DNA from: Streptomyces sp. NBC_01445 | GTDB lineage: Bacteria > Actinomycetota > Actinomycetes > Streptomycetales > Streptomycetaceae | Direction: 5' to 3' | Length of the DNA stretch: 64,000 bases | Assembly: GCF_035918235.1 (NCBI RefSeq) | Contig: NZ_CP109485.1 | Location: forward strand, 3,348,001-3,412,000 | Part shown: positions 57,199-64,000 of the stretch, piece after piece | How positions within the stretch are numbered: position 1 is the stretch's first letter | Layout of the letters: each line of letters starts with the position of its first letter | The notes under the pieces: generated by a model | The model's input: only the letters and a program-made list of their open reading frames with translations | The model's database searches: none | Told to the model about the DNA's origin: nothing | Translations under genes and position numbers: made by a program

Positions 57199-59750
57199 GC
57201 GTACCTGCCTCTCTGAGCAATGGCTGAGCTGGTGGGGCCGGCCGGCGGGTGGCCGGCCGCGGCGGTGAGCGTGAGGACCATGGTCAGGCCCCCGCCGGGG
57301 GTGTCCTCCGCCGTGAGCGTGCCGTTCATCGCCTCGACGAAGCCGCGCGCGACGGCGAGGCCGAGGCCCACTCCGGCGCCGCGCGGTGCGTCACCGTAGC
57401 GCTGGAACGGGGCGAAGATGCGGTCCTTCGCGGTGTCGGGGACGCCCGGCCCGCGGTCCACGACGCGGACCTCCACGCGGTCGCCGAGCGTGCTGGCGGC
57501 GACGAGGACCGTCTCGTCCTCGGGGCTGTACTTGACGGCGTTCTCGACGATATTGGCGACGGCGCGCTCCAGGAGTCCCTTGTCCACGGTGACCATGGGC
57601 AGGCTCTCCGGAATGTCGAGGTCGACGCTGCCGTCGGGGACGCCCACCAGCGCCATCGGAACCACCTCATCGAGATCGATCTCGCGCATCAGCGGTGTGA
57701 CGGTGCCGGTCTGGAGGCGGGACATGTCGAGGAGGTTGCCGACGAGGTGGTCGAGGCGGTCGGCGCCCTCCTCGATGCCGGCGAGGAGTTCCGCCTGGTC
57801 CTCCTCGGACCAGGCGACGTCGTCGGAGCGCAGTGAGGAGACGGAGGCCTTGATGCCGGCGAGCGGGGTCCGCAGGTCGTGGCTGACGGCGGCGAGCAGG
57901 GCGGTGCGGATGCGGTTGCCCTCGGCGAGGGTGCGGGCCTGGTCCGCCTCGGACTGGAGGCGCTGGCGGTCGAGGACGACGGCGGCCTGGGCCGCGAAGG
58001 CCGCGAGGACGCGGCGGTCCTCGGCGGGCAGCACGCGGCCGGACAGGGCGAGCGCCATGTGGTCGCCGACCGGCATGTCGACGTCCGCGTCCTCGGGCCG
58101 TTCCTGAGGGTGCGGGCCGACGCTGGCGGCGCAGGTCCACGGCTCCACGTCGCCGGCGCGTTCGAGGAGGGCCACGGAGTCCATGGCGAAGGTCTCGCGG
58201 ACCCGGTCGAGCAGTGCGTCGAGGCTGTCCTCGCCCCGCAGGACACTGCCGGCGAGGAAGGAGAGGATCTCGGACTCGGCCCGCAGCCTGGCGGCCTGGT
58301 GGGTGCGCCGTGCCGCCAGGTCGACGACGGAGGCGACCGACACCGCGACGCCTACGAAGATCACGATGGCGACGATGTTCTTGGGGTCGGCGACGGTGAA
58401 CAGGTGCAGGGGCGGCGTGAAGTAGTAGTTCAGGAGGAGCGAGCCGACGGCGGCCGAGGCCAGGGCCGGCAGGAGACCGCCGACGAGCGCGGCGGCCACT
58501 GTCACGGACAGGAACAGGAGCATGTCGTTGGCGAGGCCGAGATCGGTGGCGACATGGGTGAGCGCGAGGGCCAGCAGGGCGGGCCCGCCGACGCCGACGA
58601 GCCAGCCCCAGATGATCCGGGACCGGCCGAGCCGGGCGCCGCGTGCGACGGGCAGGCCTCGGCCCTTGGCCACTTCCTCGTGCGTGACGATGTGCACGTC
58701 GAGGTCGGGGCCCGACTCGCGGGCGACGGTCATGCCGACGCCGGGTCCGAAGATGTACTGCCATGTCTTGCGGCGCGAGGAGCCGAGGACGATCTGGGTC
58801 GCGTTGACACCGCGCGCGAACTCGAGGAGCGCGGCCGGTATGTCGTCCCCTATGACGTGGTGGAAGGTGCCGCCCAGGTCCTCGACGAGGGTGCGCTGGA
58901 GCGTGAGTTCCTTGGGGGAGGCGGCGGTGAGGCCGTCGCTGCGGGCGATGTAGACGGCGAGGATCTCGCTGCCCGAGCCCTTGGCGGCCATCCGCGCCGC
59001 GCGCCTGACCAGCGTGCGGCCCTCGGGTCCGCCGGTCAGGCCGACGACGATGCGCTCGCGGGCCTGCCAGGTGGAGCGGATGTTGTGTTCGCCGCGGTAC
59101 TGCTGGAGGTATTCGTCGACGCGGTCGGCCACCCACAGGAGGGCCAGTTCGCGCAGGGCGGTGAGGTTGCCGGGGCGGAAGTAGTTGGAGAGGGAGGCGT
59201 CGATCCGGTCGGGCTTGTAGATGTTGCCGTGCGCCATGCGGCGCCGCAGCGCCTGCGGCGACATGTCGACCAGTTCGATCTGGTCGGCGCGGCGCACGAC
59301 CTCGTCGGGGACGGTCTCGCGCTGGCGCACGCCGGTGATCGACTCGACGACGTCGCCGAGTGACTCCAGGTGCTGGATGTTGACGGTGGACACGACATCG
59401 ATGCCGGCCGCGAGGAGTTCCTCGACGTCCTGCCAGCGCTTGCCGTTGCGCGAACCGGGCACGTTCGTGTGGGCGAGTTCGTCCACCAGGGCGACGTCGG
59501 GGTGCCGGGCCAGTACGGCGTCGACGTCCATCTCGGTGAAGACGGCGCCGCGGTAGGTGAGCTCCTTGCGGGAGATCTGTTCGAGGCCGTGGAGCATCAC
59601 CTCCGTACGGGGCCTGCCGTGGTGCTCGACGAAGCCCACGGCGCAGTCCGTGCCCCGCTCGATACGTCGGTGGCCCTCGGAGAGCATCGCGTAGGTCTTG
59701 CCGACGCCCGGTGCCGCACCGAGGTAGATCCGAAGCTTGCCGCGTCCCAT
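57195..59750 (-). CDS. kdpD: sensor histidine kinase, KdpD-like
   Basis: 851 residues. The N-terminal KdpD domain has a Walker A-like YLGAAPGVGKTYAML, DELAHTNVPGSRN and a Usp-like segment (IVVGLTGGPEGRTLVRRAAR). Four membrane helices lie mid-protein (about 390-490). The kinase core has the H box VSHDLRTPLAGIKAS and N box VENAVKYSPEDE. It senses K+ and turgor and phosphorylates KdpE. The start is the ATG at 59750; a GTG at 59774 would add eight residues. KdpFABC genes are not in the window, so the target may be the KimA-like symporter or a distant operon. Confidence 0.93.
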   Translation of the reverse strand: MGRGKLRIYLGAAPGVGKTYAMLSEGHRRIERGTDCAVGFVEHHGRPRTEVMLHGLEQISRKELTYRGAVFTEMDVDAVLARHPDVALVDELAHTNVPGSRNGKRWQDVEELLAAGIDVVSTVNIQHLESLGDVVESITGVRQRETVPDEVVRRADQIELVDMSPQALRRRMAHGNIYKPDRIDASLSNYFRPGNLTALRELALLWVADRVDEYLQQYRGEHNIRSTWQARERIVVGLTGGPEGRTLVRRAARMAAKGSGSEILAVYIARSDGLTAASPKELTLQRTLVEDLGGTFHHVIGDDIPAALLEFARGVNATQIVLGSSRRKTWQYIFGPGVGMTVARESGPDLDVHIVTHEEVAKGRGLPVARGARLGRSRIIWGWLVGVGGPALLALALTHVATDLGLANDMLLFLSVTVAAALVGGLLPALASAAVGSLLLNYYFTPPLHLFTVADPKNIVAIVIFVGVAVSVASVVDLAARRTHQAARLRAESEILSFLAGSVLRGEDSLDALLDRVRETFAMDSVALLERAGDVEPWTCAASVGPHPQERPEDADVDMPVGDHMALALSGRVLPAEDRRVLAAFAAQAAVVLDRQRLQSEADQARTLAEGNRIRTALLAAVSHDLRTPLAGIKASVSSLRSDDVAWSEEDQAELLAGIEEGADRLDHLVGNLLDMSRLQTGTVTPLMREIDLDEVVPMALVGVPDGSVDLDIPESLPMVTVDKGLLERAVANIVENAVKYSPEDETVLVAASTLGDRVEVRVVDRGPGVPDTAKDRIFAPFQRYGDAPRGAGVGLGLAVARGFVEAMNGTLTAEDTPGGGLTMVLTLTAAAGHPPAGPTSSAIAQRGRYA

Positions 59751-59893
59751 GGCCCCATTGTCTTCCCGCTGCACGTGTTGTACGCAGCGTCGACCCTACG
59801 GCCACCAATTGCGGCAAATGGGGCGAGGGAGCCGCGGACGTGCGTCTTTGACGCAACTCTGATGCGGGCCGCACCGCACCGGCGGCGTTTCGG

Positions 59894-60637
59894 TCAGCGC
59901 CCCTCCGCTGCGGTGATCTCCGTGATCTCGCCGTCGCGCAGTTCGAGCACCCGGTCGGCGAGGTCGAGCAGCGTCGCGTCGTGGGTGGCGACGAGCGCGG
60001 TGACGTGTTCGCTGCGGACGACGGCGCGCAGCAGCTCCATGACGGCGAGCCCGGTCTCGGCGTCGAGCTGGCCCGTGGGTTCGTCGGCGATGAGGAGGGC
60101 GGGCCGGTTGGCCAGCGCGCGGGCGATGGCGACGCGCTGCTGCTGGCCGCCGGAGAGTTCGCCGGGGCGCTGCCTGGCGTGGTCGGCGAGGCCGACGAGG
60201 GCGAGGAGCAGCTCGACGCGCTCCTCGCGTTCGCGGGGGTCGGCCTTGCGCAGCCGCATCGGCACCCCGACGTTCTCGGCGGCGGACAGGATCGGGATCA
60301 GGCCGAAGGACTGGAAGATGAAGCCGATGCGGTCCCTGCGCAGTTCCAGGAGCCCGTTCTCGCCGAGCCCGGAGAGGTCCTGGCCGTCGACGGTGATACG
60401 GCCGCCGTCGGGTTCGTCGAGCCCTCCGACAAGGTTGAGGAGGGTCGTCTTGCCGGATCCCGAGCGGCCCTTGAGGGCGACGAGTTCACCGCGCGGCACC
60501 TCGAAGGACACGCCGCGCAGGGCGTGCACGGCCGCGGCCCCGGTGCCGTAGGAGCGGTGCAGGTCCTCGACGACGACCATGGGGACGGCGCCGTCCTGGT
60601 CGAGGACGGCGGTCCCCGCTTCCGTGCTCTCGCTCAT
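59894..60637 (-). CDS. ABC transporter ATP-binding protein (MacB/LolD type), orphan
   Basis: 247 residues. Walker A GRSGSGKTT, the signature LSGGQQQRVAIARAL and ADEPTGQLD identify the MacB/LolD type. No permease gene adjoins it. A degenerate ABC remnant lies 1.4 kb upstream (62055-62560), suggesting that a transporter operon once occupied this place and was broken, with an alginate lyase-like gene now between. Confidence 0.92.
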   Translation of the reverse strand: MSESTEAGTAVLDQDGAVPMVVVEDLHRSYGTGAAAVHALRGVSFEVPRGELVALKGRSGSGKTTLLNLVGGLDEPDGGRITVDGQDLSGLGENGLLELRRDRIGFIFQSFGLIPILSAAENVGVPMRLRKADPREREERVELLLALVGLADHARQRPGELSGGQQQRVAIARALANRPALLIADEPTGQLDAETGLAVMELLRAVVRSEHVTALVATHDATLLDLADRVLELRDGEITEITAAEGR

Positions 60638-60657
60638 GTGCGCTCCCCCGTGCGTTC

Positions 60658-60698
60658 CCCGGCCGGGCGCCAGTATGGTCACGCGGCGCCCGGCCGGG
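60658..60698 (-). terminator. hairpin terminator after the alginate lyase-like gene
   Basis: CCCGGCCGGGCGCC / GGCGCCCGGCCGGG, 14-bp perfect stem with a 13-base loop, 12 bases past the stop of the upstream gene on the minus strand. Confidence 0.75.
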
Positions 60699-60710
60699 CA
60701 ATGGCCGGGA

Positions 60711-61949
60711 TCAGTTGGGGTTCTCGGCGTGGGTCAGGGTCTCCCAGGCGACGAACAGGTTGTTGGAGCCCGCCGGGCGGTTCTGCTCGGTGAGCTTCTG
60801 GGTGTTCGTCATGGCGTTGCCGAGGCGGGTGTGCATCGCGTTGTAGCCGACCTCGGTGACCGGTCCGAGCCCGCGCGTGACGGACCCGCCGCACAGCCAG
60901 CTCGGCGGCGCCTCACCCAGCTCGTACTTGGCCTGGAAGCCGAGGGCCTGCTGCAGGCGCTGCCCGACGTCGGTGCCGTACAGGTCCTGGCCCTGGATGC
61001 GGCTGGTCTCGGCGATGTGGGAGATGGCCGAGATGCCGTATCCGGTGTGCACGAAGTCGCGGCAGGTCTCCTGAGTGAGGCCGGTGACGAAGGTGGACTG
61101 CCCCTGCCAGTAGCTGACGATCTTGGCCTTGGTGTCGAGGTTCTGGCTCGGCACGGTCTTCGGCAGGTCGCCGTCGGAGGCGAGGTAGACGTAGGCGGCC
61201 GTGCGCGTTCGGAACTTGGCCATGGCCTTGTCGTACGACGTCTTGTCCTCCAGGAAGACGGAGATGCCGACGGCAGCCTCCATCATCGACAGCTCCCAGT
61301 TGCCGTTGGAGTTCGAGCCGTTGATCACCTTGGGGAGGTAGACGTCGCGCAGCATCGTCCTGAAACGGCCCTCGTTCGCCCAGCCGCCGGTGTACGTGTA
61401 CTTGATGATCTCGGCGGCCTTGGGCCAGGAGGAGCCGGCCCAGCCGGTCTGGAGGGGCGCGTTGCTGTTGGTGTGCTCCTTGATGGTGGCCGACCAGGCG
61501 TCCATCAGCTCGATGGCCTTCTTCGCGTAGCGGTCGTCGCGCGTGATGTACCAGGCCAGCGCGTCGGTGTACGCGGCTATCGCGTCCTCGCGCTCGTCGG
61601 TGCAGCCGTAGTTGGGGTTGGAGTACGAGCCGCACTCGACGGTGGCGCGGGGCTTGGCGGTGCGCGTGAGGGAGGCGTACTTGCTCGCCAGCATCTGGTC
61701 GTACGCGCCCTTCCAGGGCTGGGCGCCTGCGTTGACCTTGTCGCGGGCGAAGTCCAGCTGGCCCTTGGAGACGGTGACGCCGGGGTGTGCGAAGGTGACG
61801 GGCGCGGCGTCGGCGCGGTCGGCGCCGGGCCAGGCGAGGAGGGTGGCGACGAGCGCGGTGGTGGTCGTCGCGAGGGTGGCGAGGAGGGCTGTGCGTCGTC
61901 TGCGCCGGTGGCGGGCGGGGGCCGGTGTGTTCGGCATGTGGGGGGCCAT
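60711..61949 (-). CDS. secreted alginate lyase family protein
   Basis: 412 residues. The N terminus RRRRRTALLATLATTTTALV is a basic-hydrophobic export signal ending near ADAAP (about residue 49). The body is an alpha/alpha toroid of the alginate-lyase superfamily: AWYITRDDRYAKKAIELMDAW, NSNGNWELSMMEAAVGIS and a C-terminal HIAETSRIQGQDLYG. It likely degrades a polyuronate or a related polysaccharide outside the cell; exact substrate unknown. The start is the ATG at 61949 (GAAGAACGG upstream), with ATG 61937 possible. Confidence 0.85.
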   Translation of the reverse strand: MAPHMPNTPAPARHRRRRRTALLATLATTTTALVATLLAWPGADRADAAPVTFAHPGVTVSKGQLDFARDKVNAGAQPWKGAYDQMLASKYASLTRTAKPRATVECGSYSNPNYGCTDEREDAIAAYTDALAWYITRDDRYAKKAIELMDAWSATIKEHTNSNAPLQTGWAGSSWPKAAEIIKYTYTGGWANEGRFRTMLRDVYLPKVINGSNSNGNWELSMMEAAVGISVFLEDKTSYDKAMAKFRTRTAAYVYLASDGDLPKTVPSQNLDTKAKIVSYWQGQSTFVTGLTQETCRDFVHTGYGISAISHIAETSRIQGQDLYGTDVGQRLQQALGFQAKYELGEAPPSWLCGGSVTRGLGPVTEVGYNAMHTRLGNAMTNTQKLTEQNRPAGSNNLFVAWETLTHAENPN

Positions 61950-62054
61950 CCGTTCTTCTATGTGAACGTGAAGTACCTTTATGAACACGGGTGTTGGCCG
62001 GAGACCTTAGGTACGTACCAGCCCTCCGTCAAGAGGTGAAGAAAGAGCCGCAGT

Positions 62055-62560
62055 TCAGCTGCCGGCCAGGTCGTCGCGATCCGGCCATACGCCCACGTGG
62101 CCCGCCTCACCCGTGAGCCGAACCCGACCGCGGAGCCCGTACCGCTCCACGTAGTCGCGCGGCAGCCGGAGCCGGCCCGCCCGGTCCAGAACCGTGAACT
62201 CCTCGCCCTCTCCCCCGCGTTCGCGCAGCGTCTCCGTCGACGTGCGGCCGTCGCGGATGCGGACCGTGCGGCGCACCTGGCCGGACACGAGCGGGTCGTG
62301 GGTGACGACGAGAACGGTCGCCCCCAGCTCCTCGTCGGCACGGCGCAGGGCCGTGAACACGTCCTCCCCGCTCGCCGTGTAGAGCTCTCCGGTCGGCTCG
62401 TCGGCCGGCAGGACACGCGGCGCGTTCGCCGTGGCCACCGCGACCGCGACGCGCTGCTGCTCTCGGTGAGGGCAGCGAGCACCATGGCCGTGAGCCCGGC
62501 GGCACACAGAACCAGCCGATGGTGCCCGCTCCCCCGCGCCACGGCAGGCACCCGCCGTAC
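62055..62560 (-). pseudogene. remnant of an ABC exporter (permease tail joined to ATPase C terminus)
   Basis: In one frame the 3' half of an ABC ATPase is recognisable: EQQRVAVAVATANAPRVLPA, DEPTGELYTASGEDVF, TVLVVTHDPLVSGQ, then a C-terminal extension (VLDRAGRLRLPRDYVERYG). Walker A and the first half are missing. Upstream in a second frame is a single hydrophobic stretch (HHRLVLCAAGLTAMVLAALT) that looks like the last helix of an FtsX permease. An internal deletion has fused two genes. Confidence 0.65.
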
Positions 62561-62661
62561 GTCCACGAACCGGTCTCCCCCCGTGTGCGCGGCACATCAG
62601 GGGGTTGCGCGAAGACCTCGCAATGGTCTGGACAACCTTCAACTGCCCAGCCGCGCAACGC

Positions 62662-62700
62662 CGATGGGCCGCACACTCCCATGGAGTGCGCGGCCCATCG
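62662..62700 (-). terminator. hairpin terminator after the DUF3710 gene
   Basis: 18-bp stem with one G-T pair (CGATGGGCCGCACACTCC / GGAGTGCGCGGCCCATCG) and a 3-base loop, 19 bases beyond the DUF3710 stop on the minus strand. Confidence 0.8.
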
Positions 62701-62719
62701 ATGGCCGTACAGGTGCGGC

Positions 62720-63487
62720 TCAGCGCACCTCGGTGATCTCGGGGCCGCGCGCCAGCTGCCCCATGCCGCCCGCGAACCGGGAGCCTTCCTGCGGCTCCTG
62801 CTGCACGCCCTCGGCGACCATCTGCGCGTCGTCCGGCAGCTTCAGGACGATCGGGTCGCGCGGGGCCATCGGGCCCTCACCACGGACCACGACGGTGTCC
62901 CGGAAGATCTGCTCGAGGAGCCCGGCGGCCTGCGGCTGCACCGCGCCCTGCCCGGAGATCACTCCGCGCAGGAACCAGCGGGGACCGTCGACGCCGATGA
63001 ACCGGACGACCTGGAAGCCGCCCGTGCCGTCCGGCAGCTGCACCGGCACCTGGGCCCGCAGCTCCCAGCCGAGCGGACCCTCGACCTCGTCGATCACGCC
63101 ACCCTGCTGAGTGATGCCCGAGGCGATCTCCTCACGGACCTCGCCCCAGATGCCCTCCTTCTTGGGGGCGGCGAAGCCCTGGAGCTGCACGGCGCTGTCC
63201 TGGAGGACGACGGTGGCCGCGACGATCGCATCGCCCGCGACCTCGACCCGCAGCTCCATGCCCTCGACTCCGGGTACGAAGAGTCCGCCCAGGTCCACGC
63301 GGCCCTCGCCGGGCTCACGGACCTCGGAGGCGTCCCAGGGGCCGTCGGGACGCGGCTCGGGCTCGAGCCGCACGCGCTGCGGCTCGCCCTCGTCCGCGTC
63401 GCTGTCGCCGGCTACGCCGTCGACGACCTGCTCGGCCTCGCCCGCCGCGTCATCGGCGGCGCCGTTCTTCTTGCGACGTCCGAACAC
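62720..63487 (-). CDS. DUF3710 protein
   Basis: 255 residues. Starts VFGRRKKNGAADD at the GTG at 63487 (one base after the dUTPase stop). The conserved body runs DLGGLFVPGVEGMELRVEVA, VLQDSAVQLQGFAAPKKEGI, GPLGWELRAQVPVQLPDG and VRFIGVDGPRWFLRGVISG. Found beside dUTPase in actinobacteria; function unknown. Confidence 0.9.
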   Translation of the reverse strand: MFGRRKKNGAADDAAGEAEQVVDGVAGDSDADEGEPQRVRLEPEPRPDGPWDASEVREPGEGRVDLGGLFVPGVEGMELRVEVAGDAIVAATVVLQDSAVQLQGFAAPKKEGIWGEVREEIASGITQQGGVIDEVEGPLGWELRAQVPVQLPDGTGGFQVVRFIGVDGPRWFLRGVISGQGAVQPQAAGLLEQIFRDTVVVRGEGPMAPRDPIVLKLPDDAQMVAEGVQQEPQEGSRFAGGMGQLARGPEITEVR

Positions 63488-63488
63488 G

Positions 63489-63995
63489 TCACTGTCCTTC
63501 CCGGTCGGATACGACCGATGCGTATCGATTCCCACCCTGATGCCCACCCGGGCCCGGCCCCACGGCGGCATGACCACCGGTGGACCCGAAGCCCCCCTCG
63601 GCCCGCGCCGAGTCGGGAAGCTCCGCCACCTCCTGGAAGCGCACCTTCTCGACCTGCTGGACGACCAGTTGGGCAATCCGGTCGAAGCGCTCGAACCGCA
63701 CGCTGTCGCGCGGGTCGAGATTCACCACGATCACCTTGATCTCTCCACGGTACCCGGCATCCACCGTCCCTGGGGCATTCACCAGGGCGACACCGCAGCG
63801 AGCGGCGAGGCCGGATCTCGGGTGCACGAAGGCGGCGTACCCCTCGGGCAGCGCGATCGACACCCCCGTGGGGAGTACGGCCCGCTCGCCCGGCGCGAGC
63901 TCGCACGCCTCGGTGGTCCGCAGATCCGCGCCCGCGTCACCGGAGTGCTCGTACGACGGCAGCGGTACGTCGGGGTCGACGCGCCTGATCAGCAC
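63489..63995 (-). CDS. dut: deoxyuridine 5'-triphosphate nucleotidohydrolase (dUTPase)
   Basis: 168 residues. All five dUTPase motifs are visible: I (SGDAGADLRTTE), II (HPRSGLAARCGV), III (NAPGTVDAGYRGEIKVIVVN), IV (RFDRIAQLVVQQV) and V (EGGFGSTGGHAAVG). The trimeric enzyme hydrolyses dUTP to dUMP and prevents uracil misincorporation. The GTG at 63995 gives VLIRRVDPDVPLP; an earlier start beyond the window edge is possible because the gene abuts it. Confidence 0.93.
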   Translation of the reverse strand: MLIRRVDPDVPLPSYEHSGDAGADLRTTEACELAPGERAVLPTGVSIALPEGYAAFVHPRSGLAARCGVALVNAPGTVDAGYRGEIKVIVVNLDPRDSVRFERFDRIAQLVVQQVEKVRFQEVAELPDSARAEGGFGSTGGHAAVGPGPGGHQGGNRYASVVSDREGQ

Positions 63996-64000
63996 GTCGA

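Noticed and set aside
1..64000. tRNA, rRNA, intact IS element, complete integrase or replication origin
   Set aside because: None recognised by eye; a tRNAscan and IS search would be needed to exclude small or divergent ones.

Overview
This is a high-GC actinobacterial chromosome segment, almost certainly Streptomyces. Third codon positions are nearly all G or C, GTG starts and 4-base start/stop overlaps are frequent, and the gene set is typical of the genus (paired XRE/DUF397 genes, DUF3710 beside dUTPase, a DUF3159/OB-fold pair, a DEAD-box helicase beside a cold-shock gene, a KdpDE pair, twin TrkA-like proteins).

Layout. 1-5.97 kb: an FtsX-type ABC permease (cut by the window edge) with its ATPase, a molybdate-binding HTH/TOBE regulator, a class A flavin monooxygenase, a DrrAB-like exporter and a YceI protein. 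6.0-18.7 kb: a thiopeptide-type RiPP cluster. Six translationally coupled genes on the minus strand (split LanB dehydratase, RRE/E1-like partner, YcaO cyclodehydratase, nitroreductase-like azoline dehydrogenase, two LanB-C-like proteins) lie downstream of two tandem precursor genes encoding the same 58-residue peptide and a SagB-type dehydrogenase. 19.0-24.2 kb: a divergent four-gene operon with a Tat-exported multicopper oxidase, an acyl-adenylating ligase and the two enzymes that make 3-amino-4-hydroxybenzoate (GriI/GriH type). 24.3-26.9 kb: an atypical response regulator, a degenerate SDR protein, a LuxR-type regulator and a small secreted peptide with three DFVWP repeats. The likely product is a Ser/Thr-rich, possibly oxazole-rich thiopeptide, perhaps decorated with an aminohydroxybenzoate unit; the last point is inference.

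27-41.7 kb: core and stress genes (MerR, DEAD-box helicase, CspA), a cupredoxin lipoprotein, an M24-type protein, small membrane proteins, a MalT-like LuxR regulator and an XRE/DUF397 pair. Several broken genes lie here (amidotransferase-methyltransferase with a frameshift, a DUF2252 remnant).

41.8-48.1 kb: a scarred island bounded by about 80-bp direct copies of the 3' end of a TrmA-type RNA methyltransferase gene. It holds an exonuclease-BRCT-TerD fusion, a TetR/flavin monooxygenase pair and three pseudogenes (merR, arsR, nuclease-recombinase chimera).

48.1-64 kb: conserved chromosome, strongly themed on potassium: a KimA-like symporter, two TrkA-like proteins and KdpD/KdpE without KdpFABC. 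It also has a lytic transglycosylase lipoprotein, an ArsR regulator, an alginate lyase-like secreted enzyme, an orphan ABC ATPase, DUF3710 and dUTPase. No tRNA, rRNA or CRISPR array was recognised.
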